Positions 1 to 8,570 of a stretch of DNA of 55,883 nt are shown here, piece by piece (positions within the stretch are counted from its first letter, which is position 1; the number at the start of each line of letters is the position of its first letter). Source of the stretch: Kocuria rhizophila (lineage in GTDB: Bacteria > Actinomycetota > Actinomycetes > Actinomycetales > Micrococcaceae); assembly GCF_003667225.1 (NCBI RefSeq), contig NZ_RCOM01000008.1, positions 1 through 55,883 of the forward strand, given 5' to 3'. The notes below the pieces were generated by a model. The model was not told the DNA's origin, ran no database searches, and saw only the letters and a list, made by a program, of their open reading frames with translations. A program made the position numbers and the translations under genes.

Positions 1-1936
1 CCCCCCCGCCGTTGAGGATGCCGCCCAGCAGGATCCCGCCGAGCATTGCACCGCCCACGCCGTTGCTGCGGCGCCCGTAGCCGACTCCGCCGTACCCGGG
101 GCCGCCGTAGCCCATGGGGGAGGTGAACTGGTCCACGTCCTGCTGCGCCGCGCGCTGGGCGGCGTCGGCCAGACGGATGGACTGGTTGGCCTCGTTGAGG
201 GCCCGTTCGGGATCGGAGTTCTGCAGCTCGTGGGCGATCTCGAGGTGGCGCTCGGCCTCCGCGAGCTCGGTGCGGGCCCGCGCTCCCACCCCACCGCGGC
301 GCGCCCACACGTAGTCGGACGCGGTGGTCAGGCTGGCCTGGGCGCTCACCAGGGCGTGGGAGAGCGTCTCCCGTGCGGAGCGGGCGCGGTCGTTCGCGGA
401 GCGGACGTCCTGCAGTCCCTTGTCCAGCTCCGCCTTGGCCTGCGCGAGCCGGCGGGTGGAGCCGATCGGGTCGTAGCGGCCCGTGGCCATCTGCTGTGTG
501 ACCGTCTCCAGCACGGAGCGCACGCCGGCGGCGGCGCCCGCAAGCTCGGGGCGGGAGCCCTGCCGCACGAGGCCCTCGGCCTCGGCGACGTCCCGCTGCG
601 CGATGCTCACGGCGTCCTTGAGGGACTCCTCCGCGCGGGCGAGCTCCCGGCGGGCGTTGTCCACGGAGTCGACGAGCCGGGCGGCCTGCCCCTGCGCCTC
701 CTCCGCCGCGCGGATGTCCAGCACGGCCTCGGAGATCTGCCCCGCGTCCAGGTGCTGCTGCGCCCGGGTGGTGGAAGCCTCGGCGAACTCGAGCCGCTCC
801 CGCGCCTGCTCGCCGTTGTCGCGGACGGACGCGAGAGCGGCGTCGTCGTACTCGCCGTGCAGCGAGACGAGCTGGGCCTCGACGTCCCGCAGCCGCGGCG
901 CCGTGGCGGCCACCGCGGAGCGGACGCGCTCGAGCGCCTCCGGGGCGCGCGTCTCCAGCTGGCGCAGCCCGGCGAAGTTCTGCTCCTGCTCGGCCAGGGG
1001 AGCGCGGGCCTGCCGCGTGCGCTCGATGATCTCCCCGAGCCACGCGCGCTGGTCCGCCTCGCTGTCCGGAATGTGGTCCTCGAGCTTCTGCTGCAGCTCG
1101 AACGAGGCGCGCATGTGCTCCTTGGCGCGGGCGAGCGCCTCCTCGAACGGGCGCGTCTGCTCGCTGCCGTACTGCAGCTGCGCGAACGCGAGCTCCTGCT
1201 CCGAGTGCTGGATGGCGTTGTCCGCCTCCACGAGCGCGGACCCGGCCTGCTTGTGCAGCTCGGGCAGCGGGACCAGCGGGCGCTGGGGTGCCGCGCCACC
1301 GCGTGGGCCCTCGCCCCCGGACGGTCCGCCGGGGCCCGGCTGCCCGCCCTGCGCACGACGCCGCCGCGAGCGCATCACGGTTGCGGCACCCACCCCGGCG
1401 GCCGCCACACCGCCCGCCAGCAGCAGGCCGGTCACGGCGCCGCCGGCGCCCGCCCCGCCGAGCTCCCGGTCGATCCCGTCCACGGCGCCCTGGGCGGCAG
1501 CGTCCCAGTCCCCGGTGCGCAGCGCGGGCGCGATGTGCTCGTCGTAGATCTTCTGCTGCTCGGACCGCGACAGCGGGCCGGAGGAGTTGGCCACGAAGCG
1601 CGCCTGCTTGGACTGCGTGGCCACGGCCAGGACGGCGTCGTTGGTCCCGAAGCCGTTGGTCCTCGCGAACTTCTGGACCCACTCACCGGGGTCCGTGGGA
1701 TCCGTGAAGGTGTCCACGTACACCACGTAGAGGGTGATGCTGTGCTCGTTCGCCAGCTCCGAGATGTCGTTCTGCAGGCCCGAGGTGTCCCCGAGTGCGC
1801 CGCTGGTGTCCACCACGCGCTGGCCGGGATCCACCCGGGAGGGCGGCTCCGCGTGCGCGGCCGGGCCCGCCACCAGGCAGGCGCCCGTGAGCAGAGCGGC
1901 GGGAATCGTGCGGTGCCAGGCGGTGCGTGGTGTCAT
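1..1936 (-). CDS. TPM-domain secreted/membrane protein (3' end cut by window)
   Basis: The frame is open from an ATG at 1936 to the left edge, so the C-terminus is missing. The N-terminus is a signal peptide ending near AHA (about residue 28). It is followed by a TPM (YgcG-like) domain, roughly residues 37-155, with the typical VVDTSGAL opening and a later VANSSGPLS stretch. A hydrophobic segment near residues 160-185 and a run of arginines then lead into about 350 residues of charged, Ala/Glu/Gln-rich probable coiled coil. The last visible part is Gly/Tyr-rich with GGILLGGILNGG. TPM domains occur in membrane-anchored proteins, some with weak phosphatase activity or roles in photosystem repair. 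The role in actinobacteria is unknown to me. It is divergent from the HtrA-like gene and may share its control region. Confidence 0.85.
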   Translation of the reverse strand, partial: MTPRTAWHRTIPAALLTGACLVAGPAAHAEPPSRVDPGQRVVDTSGALGDTSGLQNDISELANEHSITLYVVYVDTFTDPTDPGEWVQKFARTNGFGTNDAVLAVATQSKQARFVANSSGPLSRSEQQKIYDEHIAPALRTGDWDAAAQGAVDGIDRELGGAGAGGAVTGLLLAGGVAAAGVGAATVMRSRRRRAQGGQPGPGGPSGGEGPRGGAAPQRPLVPLPELHKQAGSALVEADNAIQHSEQELAFAQLQYGSEQTRPFEEALARAKEHMRASFELQQKLEDHIPDSEADQRAWLGEIIERTRQARAPLAEQEQNFAGLRQLETRAPEALERVRSAVAATAPRLRDVEAQLVSLHGEYDDAALASVRDNGEQARERLEFAEASTTRAQQHLDAGQISEAVLDIRAAEEAQGQAARLVDSVDNARRELARAEESLKDAVSIAQRDVAEAEGLVRQGSRPELAGAAAGVRSVLETVTQQMATGRYDPIGSTRRLAQAKAELDKGLQDVRSANDRARSARETLSHALVSAQASLTTASDYVWARRGGVGARARTELAEAERHLEIAHELQNSDPERALNEANQSIRLADAAQRAAQQDVDQFTSPMGYGGPGYGGVGYGRRSNGVGGAMLGGILLGGILNGGG

Positions 1937-2187
1937 GACCCTCGTTCCGATTGGATGTCAGCCCGGTGGACGTGCGGCGCCCGGTGCGCCCGGGGAAGGT
2001 CCCGCCGTCCGGTTCACAGGATACGCGTCGGTGTCAGCGGGGTCACACGCCGGTGGTCCGGGACCCCTCGGCGTTGTCGTGGCACCTTCGCGGAGGACGT
2101 CCAGCGCCGCCCCAGTCGGACCGGGCATACTGGTGGTCCGCAACCTGTCGGGCCGGTCACCGGTACCCCGCTCTACGAGGAGAGAAC

Positions 2188-3774
2188 ATGGCTGATTCCC
2201 ACGATCCGCGCACCGGAGGCGATCCCCAGGGACCGGTGCCCCCGTACGGCCAGTACGGCGCGGGCCAGCAGGGCGGTGCCACGAACCCCCAGGACGGTTC
2301 GGGGTGGCAGTCCCAGGAGACCCGGCCGATCCCGCCCGCCGGGGCAGAGGGCTCCCCCCAGTACGGCGGCGCCTCGTACGGCGACGCGCCCGCCGACGGC
2401 CACTACGGGAGCGGACCGTACGACGGCGCGGGGTACAGCGGCGCAGCGTACAGCGGCGGGGGGTACGACGACGGCTCCGGGGCCGGCTACCCGCCCGCGG
2501 CAGGGGGGCCGGGATGGGACGGGCAGGAAGGCGGTGCCTATCCCGCCCAGGACGGGGCGGCGGCACCGAAGCGGAAGTTCTCCGGAGGGACCATGATCGC
2601 CGGGATGGCCCTCGCCGGGCTGCTCGGTGCGGGTGTGGCGGTCGGTGCCGGTGCGGTGGGGGACAACAACGCCACCGGCGGCACCAGCAGCTCGCCCGTG
2701 ATCGTCAACGACACCGAGTCCGTCAACGAGATCACCGCCGCCACCCAGAAGGCCTCCCCGTCCGTGGTCACGATCTCCGCGGCGTCCGGCAACGAGGCCG
2801 GCACGGGCTCGGGCGTGCTGCTGGACGACCAGGGCCACGTGCTGACCAACACCCACGTGGTCACCCTGGACGGTGCCGCCTCGGACGCCAAGATCGAGGT
2901 GCAGGCCGCTGACGGCTCCGTGCGCAAGGCCACCGTGGTGGGCACCGACCCCGAGTCCGACCTCGCGGTCATCAAGATCGACCCCAGCGGTCTGACCCCC
3001 GCGGTGCTCGGGGACTCGGACAAGCTCAACGTGGGAGACGCCGCGATCGCCATCGGTGCGCCGCTGGGACTGAGCGGGACCGTCACGGACGGCATCGTCT
3101 CCACGCTCAACCGAACCATCGCCGTGGCGTCCTCGGCCGCCGAGGACACCCCGGACGACTCCCAGCAGAGCCCGGGCGGTCCGCAGGACTTCTTCTTCAA
3201 CTTCCCGGACAACGGGCAGTCCGGCTCGCAGTCCGCCAAGTCCAGCGTGTACCTGAACGTGATCCAGACGGACGCGGCCATCAACCCCGGCAACTCCGGT
3301 GGCGCGCTCGTGAACTCCGCCGGTGAGGTGATCGGCATCAACGTGGCGATCGCCTCCGCGGGAGGTTCCTCGGGCGAGTCATCGGCGTCCGGCAACATCG
3401 GCGTGGGCTTCTCGATCCCGTCCAACACCGCCAAGCGCGTGGCGGACGAGATCATCAAGGACGGCAAGGCCACGCACGGCTACCTGGGCGCCTCGGTCTC
3501 CCCGTACGTGCCCTCCGGCAGCTCCTCGGACCAGTTCTCCTCCGGCGCCAAGGTGCGCTCGGTGGAGTCCGGATCTCCCGCCGCGGACGCTGGGCTGAAG
3601 CCCGACGACGTGATCACGTCCTTCAACGGCAAGCCGATCACGGACGCGGACGCCCTCACGGCAGGGGTGCGCGAGCTCGCCGCGGGCTCGGAGGCCGAGG
3701 TCGTCTTCAAGCGCGGCAACGACGAGCAGAAGGCCACCGTGACCGTGGGCAACGCCGCGGACCAGAAGAAGTAG
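2188..3774 (+). CDS. HtrA/DegP-like trypsin-type serine protease with PDZ domain
   Basis: A 528-residue membrane-anchored protease. Residues 1-130 form a low-complexity Gly/Tyr/Gln/Pro-rich cytoplasmic tail. One transmembrane segment follows (about 132-158), then a chymotrypsin-fold domain with His223 (TNTHVV), Asp258 (SDLAVI) and Ser370 in NPGNSGGAL. A C-terminal PDZ domain spans about 430-520. It probably degrades or refolds damaged exported proteins on the outer face of the membrane. The ATG at 2188 was chosen because it has a good Shine-Dalgarno (GAGGAGAGA) just upstream and gives the usual tail. The frame is open further upstream but that extension is non-coding in character. A strong hairpin follows the stop. 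Confidence 0.93.
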   Translation: MADSHDPRTGGDPQGPVPPYGQYGAGQQGGATNPQDGSGWQSQETRPIPPAGAEGSPQYGGASYGDAPADGHYGSGPYDGAGYSGAAYSGGGYDDGSGAGYPPAAGGPGWDGQEGGAYPAQDGAAAPKRKFSGGTMIAGMALAGLLGAGVAVGAGAVGDNNATGGTSSSPVIVNDTESVNEITAATQKASPSVVTISAASGNEAGTGSGVLLDDQGHVLTNTHVVTLDGAASDAKIEVQAADGSVRKATVVGTDPESDLAVIKIDPSGLTPAVLGDSDKLNVGDAAIAIGAPLGLSGTVTDGIVSTLNRTIAVASSAAEDTPDDSQQSPGGPQDFFFNFPDNGQSGSQSAKSSVYLNVIQTDAAINPGNSGGALVNSAGEVIGINVAIASAGGSSGESSASGNIGVGFSIPSNTAKRVADEIIKDGKATHGYLGASVSPYVPSGSSSDQFSSGAKVRSVESGSPAADAGLKPDDVITSFNGKPITDADALTAGVRELAAGSEAEVVFKRGNDEQKATVTVGNAADQKK

Positions 3775-3780
3775 CCGCGT

Positions 3781-3824
3781 CCCTGCGGTGACGGGCCGGC
3801 AGCCACCGGTCCGTCACCGCAGGG
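3781..3824 (+). terminator. Hairpin terminator after the HtrA-like gene
   Basis: A perfect 14-bp stem (CCCTGCGGTGACGG at 3781-3794 with its complement at 3811-3824) sits just after the stop codon. There is no T tract, as is common in high-GC actinobacteria. It also lies beyond the 3' end of the convergent trmL gene, so it may act for both. Confidence 0.7.
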
Positions 3825-3902
3825 GCCGCGTCACATCAGGTGCCACGCCAGGGACGGTGCGCGGCGGCAGGGAACGGGCCGGGCGGCGTCGTCCCCCGTG
3901 GA

Positions 3903-4367
3903 TCACACCCCGTCCGGGAAGCCCAGCTGGCGCCACGCCTCGTAGAGGGCGATCGAGGCCGAGTTTGCGAGGTTCAGGGAGCGGCGCCCCGCCAGCATGG
4001 GGATCCGCACCCGCTCGTGGACGCGCTCGTCCGCGAGCACCTCGTTCGGCAGTCCCGTGGACTCGCGTCCGAACAGCAGGACGTCCCCGTCCCGGTAGGC
4101 CACGTCCGTGTGGCGCGTGCTCGAGTGGGACGTGAACGCGAAGACCCGCGCGTCGCCGAGGGCGTCCCACAGTGCCTCGACCGTGGGGTGGACGTCCATC
4201 ACCGCGAGGTCGTGGTAGTCCAGGCCCGCGCGGCGCAGGTTGGCGTGGTCGAAGTTGAAGCCGAGCGGCTCCACGAGGTGCAGACGGGCACCCGTGCACG
4301 CGGCGAGCCGGATGGCGTTGCCGGTGTTGCCGGGGATCTCGGGGGTGTGGAAGACGAAGTGGAGCAT
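3903..4367 (-). CDS. trmL: tRNA (cytidine/uridine-2'-O-)-methyltransferase, TrmL-like SPOUT protein
   Basis: A 154-residue single-domain SPOUT methyltransferase, the usual length for TrmL. It would 2'-O-methylate the wobble nucleotide 34 of certain leucine tRNAs using S-adenosylmethionine. Family motifs are visible: PEIPGNTGNAIR near the N-terminus, LFGRESTGLP in the middle, and the trefoil-knot segment RSLNLANSASIALYEAWRQL near the C-terminus. The ATG at 4367 is preceded 7 bases upstream by TAGACT, so the transcript may be leaderless. The same frame continues far upstream across the divergent gene, but that is shadow sequence. Confidence 0.9.
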   Translation of the reverse strand: MLHFVFHTPEIPGNTGNAIRLAACTGARLHLVEPLGFNFDHANLRRAGLDYHDLAVMDVHPTVEALWDALGDARVFAFTSHSSTRHTDVAYRDGDVLLFGRESTGLPNEVLADERVHERVRIPMLAGRRSLNLANSASIALYEAWRQLGFPDGV

Positions 4368-4374
4368 GGCTGCG

Positions 4375-4380
4375 AGTCTA
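4375..4380 (-). promoter_or_regulatory. -10 element for trmL, possibly leaderless
   Basis: TAGACT on the minus strand ends 7 bases before the trmL ATG. This places transcription start at or next to the start codon. There is no clear -35 box. Confidence 0.45.
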
Positions 4381-4460
4381 GGCCCCGTCTGCGCCCCGCA
4401 CGCGGCGGTCCCGGCCCCCTGGGGATGCCTGACCGGCCGTGCGCGGCGCGGCGCCGGTCG

Positions 4461-4466
4461 TAGGAT
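4461..4466 (+). promoter_or_regulatory. -10 element for the cysteine desulfurase gene, possibly leaderless
   Basis: TAGGAT lies 6 bases before the ATG at 4473, and no Shine-Dalgarno is evident in the 6-base gap. This fits a leaderless mRNA. The trmL promoter faces the other way in the same 105-bp interval. Confidence 0.5.
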
Positions 4467-4472
4467 GGGCCC

Positions 4473-5705
4473 ATGCCCACGCCCCGCGTCTACATGGACC
4501 ACGCCGCCACCACGGACATGCTGCCGGAGGCCGTGGAGGCCTACCTGGAGCAGGCCAGGCGGGGCGGCAACCCCGCGTCCCTGCACTCCGGCGGGCGGTC
4601 CGCGCGCATGGCGCTGGAGACGGGGCGGGACGCCGTCGCGGCCGCCATGAACGCGGAACCGGTGGAGATCATCCTCACCTCCGGGGGCACCGAGGCGGAC
4701 AACATGGCGGTGCTCGGCCTGTTCCGCGCCGCCCGTGAGGCGGACCCACGACGCACCGTGATCGTCCTGTCCGCCGTGGAGCACCACGCCGTGTCCGAGG
4801 CCGCGGAGTGGCTCGCGGCGCACGAGGGCGCGGAGCTGGTCTGGCTCGACGTCGACGCCACGGGACGTGTGGACCCCGGGCAGCTCGAACGGCTGCTGGC
4901 CGAGCGCGCGGCGGAGGTTGCGCTGGTCACCGTGATGTGGGCCAACAACGAGGTGGGGACGGTGCAGCCGGTGGCCGAGCTGGCCGCCCTGTGCGACGCC
5001 GCCGGGGTGCCCTTCCACGTGGACGCGGTCCAGGCGTTCTGCGCCGTTCCCGTGGACGCCCACCTGCCCGGGATCAGCACGCTCGCGGTCTCCGCGCACA
5101 AGCTCGGCGGGCCCATGGGGGTGGGCGCCCTCTACGCGCCGCGCACCGTGCGTCTCGCCGCCACGAGCTTCGGCGGCGGACAGGAGCGCAGCGTCCGCTC
5201 GGGCACCGTCAACGCCGCCGGCGCGGCGGCCTTCGGCGCGGCCGTGGAGGCCGCGCAGCGCGGGTTCCGGGACGAGTTCCTGCGCCGGGCCACCCTGCGC
5301 GACGCCCTCGTGGCGGGCATCCGGGAACGCGTCCCCGAGGCGGTGCTGCGCGGACCAGAGCCCGGCAGCCCGGCCGAGGAGTGGGAGCACCCCACCCGGC
5401 TGCCCGGCAACGCACACGTCACGTTCCCCGGGTGCGAGGGCGACTCCATGCTGTTCCTGTTCGACGCCGCCGGGGTGGCCCTGTCCACCGGCTCGGCGTG
5501 CAGCGCCGGGGTGCCCCGGGCCTCGCACGTGCTGCTCGCCATGGGCGTGGACGAGCAGACCGCCCGCGGGGCGCAGCGCTTCTCCCTGGGCCACTCCAGC
5601 ACGTCGCAGGACGTGGACACCGTCCTCGACGCCCTCGTGGACGTCCACGCCCGGGCCCGCGCGGCAGGGCTGTCCGGACACGTGCCGGCGTCCTTCACGT
5701 CCTGA
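4473..5705 (+). CDS. Cysteine desulfurase (NifS/IscS family)
   Basis: A 410-residue PLP-dependent enzyme that takes sulphur from cysteine as an enzyme-bound persulfide. The N-terminal YMDHAATTDM and HSGGRSAR are family hallmarks. Lys210 in SAHKLGG should hold PLP, and Cys343 in STGSACSAG is the persulfide-forming cysteine. The C-terminal RFSLGHSSTSQDVD is also typical. The next gene is mnmA, and no scaffold or suf genes are nearby, so its main client is probably tRNA 2-thiolation. The same pairing is known in mycobacteria (Rv3025c near Rv3024c). Confidence 0.93.
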   Translation: MPTPRVYMDHAATTDMLPEAVEAYLEQARRGGNPASLHSGGRSARMALETGRDAVAAAMNAEPVEIILTSGGTEADNMAVLGLFRAAREADPRRTVIVLSAVEHHAVSEAAEWLAAHEGAELVWLDVDATGRVDPGQLERLLAERAAEVALVTVMWANNEVGTVQPVAELAALCDAAGVPFHVDAVQAFCAVPVDAHLPGISTLAVSAHKLGGPMGVGALYAPRTVRLAATSFGGGQERSVRSGTVNAAGAAAFGAAVEAAQRGFRDEFLRRATLRDALVAGIRERVPEAVLRGPEPGSPAEEWEHPTRLPGNAHVTFPGCEGDSMLFLFDAAGVALSTGSACSAGVPRASHVLLAMGVDEQTARGAQRFSLGHSSTSQDVDTVLDALVDVHARARAAGLSGHVPASFTS

Positions 5706-5789
5706 GCCGCTGCGCCGCGGGGAATAGCCGCCCCGGGGTGCGGGTTGTTAAGGCGTCTCGTCCAACCACAACCTTCCGAAGGGGACCCC

Positions 5790-6944
5790 GTGCGCGTTCT
5801 GGCAGCAATGAGTGGCGGTGTGGACTCCGCGGTGGCCGCGGCCCGTGCGGTGGACGCCGGGCACGACGTCACGGGTGTGCACCTCGCCCTGTCCCGGACC
5901 CCGGGCACGCTGCGCACGGGCGCTCGCGGCTGCTGCACCATCGAGGACTCCCGGGACGCGTGGCGCGCGGCGGAGAAGCTCGGCATCCCGTACTACGTGT
6001 GGGACTTCTCCGAGCGCTTCCAGGCGGACGTCGTGGACGACTTCGTGGCCGAGTACGCCGCCGGACGCACCCCCAACCCGTGCATGCGCTGCAACGAGAA
6101 GATCAAGTTCGCGGCACTGCTGGAGAAGGCCCTGGCGCTCGGCTTCGACGCCGTGTGCACCGGCCACTACGCGAAGGTCGTGGAGGACGCGGACGGCCAC
6201 AAGGAGCTGCACCGCGCCGCGGACTGGGCCAAGGACCAGTCCTACGTGCTGGGCGTGCTCACCGCCGAGCAGCTCGAGCACGCGATCTTCCCCCTCGCCG
6301 AGACCCCCTCCAAGGCGCAGGTGCGCGCGGAGGCGGAGGAGCGCGGGCTGTCCGTGGCCACGAAGCCCGACTCCCACGACATCTGCTTCATCCCGGACGG
6401 GGACACCCGCGGCTGGCTCGCGGAGCACATGGATCTGGACCCCGGGCGGATCGTGGACACCGAGGGCAACGAGCTCGGGGAGCACCGGGGTGCGCAGGCC
6501 TACACCGTGGGTCAGCGCCGCGGCCTGCACATCGGCCGCCCGGCTCCGGACGGCAAGCCGCGGTTCGTGCTGGAGATCCGCCCCAAGGCCAACGAGGTGG
6601 TGGTGGGTCCCGAGCAGCTGCTCGCGATCGACGTCATGGAGGGCATCCGTCCCTCCTGGGCCGGGCTGCCCCCGCGGGAGGTCGCGGCACTCGGCGACGA
6701 CCCCGAGGCCCGTTCCGAGGAGTTCGAGGTGACCGTGCAGGTCCGCGCCCACGGGGATCCCGCACCGGCCCGCGCGTGGCTCACGCGTTCCGAGGGAACC
6801 CCGCGGCTGCACGTCCGTCTGGACACGGCCCAGCGCGGTGTGGCCCCGGGTCAGACCATGGTGCTCTACCAGGGCACCCGCGTGCTCGGCCAGGCCACGA
6901 TCGACGCCGCGTTCGCGGACCGCGCCCACCACGCGTCCGTCTGA
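5790..6944 (+). CDS. mnmA: tRNA-specific 2-thiouridylase MnmA
   Basis: A 384-residue PP-loop enzyme that installs the 2-thio group on wobble uridine 34 of Lys, Glu and Gln tRNAs. It has the ATP-binding SGGVDS loop (about residues 8-13), [14 protein letters not shown] with the probable catalytic Cys101, and SHDICFI with Cys199, the pair that forms the transient disulfide. The GTG at 5790 was chosen because it gives the conserved opening [13 protein letters not shown] and follows GAAGGGGA. An in-frame upstream start would add 15 unconserved residues. Its sulphur probably comes from the upstream desulfurase. Confidence 0.95.
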   Translation: MRVLAAMSGGVDSAVAAARAVDAGHDVTGVHLALSRTPGTLRTGARGCCTIEDSRDAWRAAEKLGIPYYVWDFSERFQADVVDDFVAEYAAGRTPNPCMRCNEKIKFAALLEKALALGFDAVCTGHYAKVVEDADGHKELHRAADWAKDQSYVLGVLTAEQLEHAIFPLAETPSKAQVRAEAEERGLSVATKPDSHDICFIPDGDTRGWLAEHMDLDPGRIVDTEGNELGEHRGAQAYTVGQRRGLHIGRPAPDGKPRFVLEIRPKANEVVVGPEQLLAIDVMEGIRPSWAGLPPREVAALGDDPEARSEEFEVTVQVRAHGDPAPARAWLTRSEGTPRLHVRLDTAQRGVAPGQTMVLYQGTRVLGQATIDAAFADRAHHASV

Positions 6945-7009
6945 GCGGAGTCCGTTCACCGCCGGCGGGGCGGTCACGACGACGCCGCGGGGCTGTGTGC
7001 CAGGGCTCG

Positions 7010-7027
7010 CCCGCCCTCCGGGGCGGG
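7010..7027 (+). terminator. Probable terminator hairpin after mnmA
   Basis: A 7-bp perfect GC stem (CCCGCCC-TCCG-GGGCGGG) lies in the 145-bp gap between mnmA and the next gene. It lacks a T tract. Confidence 0.35.
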
Positions 7028-7076
7028 TGCCGGGTGCCCAGCGAAGAGCGCGCGGGGTCGGGTCCGCGACCCCGTT

Positions 7077-7082
7077 TAGAGT
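7077..7082 (+). promoter_or_regulatory. -10 element for the chorismate mutase gene
   Basis: TAGAGT ends 7 bases before the ATG at 7090. Together with the hairpin upstream, this makes a new transcription unit likely. Spacing again fits a leaderless message, although GGTGGT could act as a weak ribosome site. Confidence 0.45.
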
Positions 7083-7089
7083 GGTGGTC

Positions 7090-7470
7090 ATGAGTTCCGC
7101 GACCGATCCCGCAGACCACGCACCCCTCGATCCCGCCGCGGGCGGGGCGGGGCTCGGTGACACCGCGTCCGCCCGGCAGCGGCTGGACGCGATCCGGGGC
7201 ACGATCGACAACATCGACGCCGCGCTGATCCACCTGCTCGCCGAGCGCTTCAAGGCCACCCAGCGGGTGGGCACGCTCAAGGCGGAGAACGACATGCCGC
7301 CCTCGGACCCGGAGCGGGAGAAGGCCCAGATCGAGCGGCTGCGCAGTCTGGCGGTGGCCGCCCACCTGGATCCCGAGTTCGCGGAGAAGTTCCTGAACTT
7401 CATCATCAGCGAGGTCATCCGCCACCACGAGGCCATCTCCGAGGACCACCAGCGCGGAACGGACGCATGA
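7090..7470 (+). CDS. Chorismate mutase, AroQ type
   Basis: A 126-residue protein. After about 25 residues of Ala/Gly-rich tail it shows the all-helical AroQ pattern: RLDAIRGTIDNIDAALIHLL, then ERFKATQRVGTLKAEN with the conserved Arg/Lys active-site residues, and FLNFIISEVIRHHEAI at the end. It would convert chorismate to prephenate for phenylalanine and tyrosine synthesis. It has no signal peptide, so it is the cytosolic type. Its stop overlaps the start of the next gene by 4 bases (ATGA). Confidence 0.9.
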   Translation: MSSATDPADHAPLDPAAGGAGLGDTASARQRLDAIRGTIDNIDAALIHLLAERFKATQRVGTLKAENDMPPSDPEREKAQIERLRSLAVAAHLDPEFAEKFLNFIISEVIRHHEAISEDHQRGTDA

Positions 7471-8483
7471 GCGGGTTCGCCACGGACGCCGTCACCGCCA
7501 CCCTGACCCGGCCCCTGCGCGGCACGGACCTCGTGGAGACGTTCACGGTGCTGCGGGGCGAGCTCGGGGCCCCGCACCGCGCGGCCGTCCCTCTTCTACC
7601 GGACCGCGGGCCGCACGCGGAGCTCGCGGCGCGCACGTGCGCGATCCTGGAGTCCCTGCACGCGGACCGGCAGCCGCACGGCTGGCGCGTGACCGGCGTC
7701 GCCGGGGACGACTCCCGCCAGGCCCGCGGACTGCTCGCGAGCGACCTCAACGCGGTGGCCGACGTGCTCGGTGCGGAGTCCGGGGCGGACTCCGCACCCG
7801 TGGTGCTCACCCTCCTGGGGCCGGTGTCGCTCGCGGCCACCGTCCACGTGCGCAACGGTGAGAAGCTGCAGTCGGACCCCGGGGCGCGGCGCGACCTGAC
7901 GGAGTCCTGGTGCGCGGGGATTGCTGGTCTGATGGCTGCGCTCCGGCGCAACACCGACGGCCGCGGCGCGGTGCTCGTGCTCTCGGAACCCGAGCTGGAC
8001 AGGGTTCTGGAGGGCACCATCCCCACCGCGAGCGGCTACCGGACCCTGCGTGCCGTGCCCCGCCCGGAGGTCCGGGCCGCCCTGACCGCGGCGGTCGGCG
8101 CGTGCCGTGACGCTGGCGCCGCGTCGGTCGTGCTCGACGCCGGAGCGGCCGGCGTGCACTGGGCACCCCGCTGCGGTGCCGACACCGTGGTGGTGCCCCT
8201 TCCCTCGGGGAGCACGCGGGAGTGGGAACCTCTTGCGGCCCTGCGCGAGGCGGGTCTGCGGCTGTGCTTCGACTCCGCGGGGACCACCGAACCGGCACGA
8301 ACCACCGTCGAACGGCTGCTCGGTCCGTGGCACGAGCTGGGCATGGAACCGGCGGCTCTGCTGGGAACCATCCTGGCGCCGTCGTCCCGGATCAGTGAAC
8401 TGGCGCCCCCGCAGCTGCCCGACGCGCTGCGGCGGGTGACCGGGGCGTGCGGCGCGCTCACGGAGGCGTGCAACGAGGGTTGA
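7467..8483 (+). CDS. Rv3015c-like protein (MetE C-terminal-like fold)
   Basis: A 338-residue protein resembling actinobacterial proteins annotated as vitamin-B12-independent methionine synthase-like. It is much shorter than true MetE (over 700 residues) and I could not identify the Zn-binding His/Cys set. Visible landmarks are VVLTLLGPVSLAATVHVRNGEK in the middle and a WAPRCGADTVVVPLPSG strand. Homologues sit next to mnmA and the NAD-dependent DNA ligase gene ligA in mycobacteria. Here ligA is absent and mtrA follows instead. Function unknown; translational coupling to chorismate mutase suggests a link to amino-acid metabolism. Confidence 0.7.
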   Translation: MSGFATDAVTATLTRPLRGTDLVETFTVLRGELGAPHRAAVPLLPDRGPHAELAARTCAILESLHADRQPHGWRVTGVAGDDSRQARGLLASDLNAVADVLGAESGADSAPVVLTLLGPVSLAATVHVRNGEKLQSDPGARRDLTESWCAGIAGLMAALRRNTDGRGAVLVLSEPELDRVLEGTIPTASGYRTLRAVPRPEVRAALTAAVGACRDAGAASVVLDAGAAGVHWAPRCGADTVVVPLPSGSTREWEPLAALREAGLRLCFDSAGTTEPARTTVERLLGPWHELGMEPAALLGTILAPSSRISELAPPQLPDALRRVTGACGALTEACNEG

Positions 8484-8497
8484 CCCCGCTCAGGCCG

Positions 8498-8503
8498 TAG
8501 AAT
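8498..8503 (+). promoter_or_regulatory. -10 element upstream of mtrA
   Basis: TAGAAT lies about 68 bases before the mtrA ATG. A TTGACC motif at 8480-8485 is only 12 bp away, too close for a standard -35, so only the -10 is called. Confidence 0.4.
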
Positions 8504-8570
8504 CGGCACACAGGACGCGGGTCGTCGGCCGCGGCCGACCCCGGAGCAGGAACGAGGGCGAAGGCAGGCC

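Noticed and set aside
8480-8503. Complete mtrA promoter TTGACC...TAGAAT
   Set aside because: The two hexamers are only 12 bp apart, too close for a sigma-70-type promoter, so only the -10 was kept.
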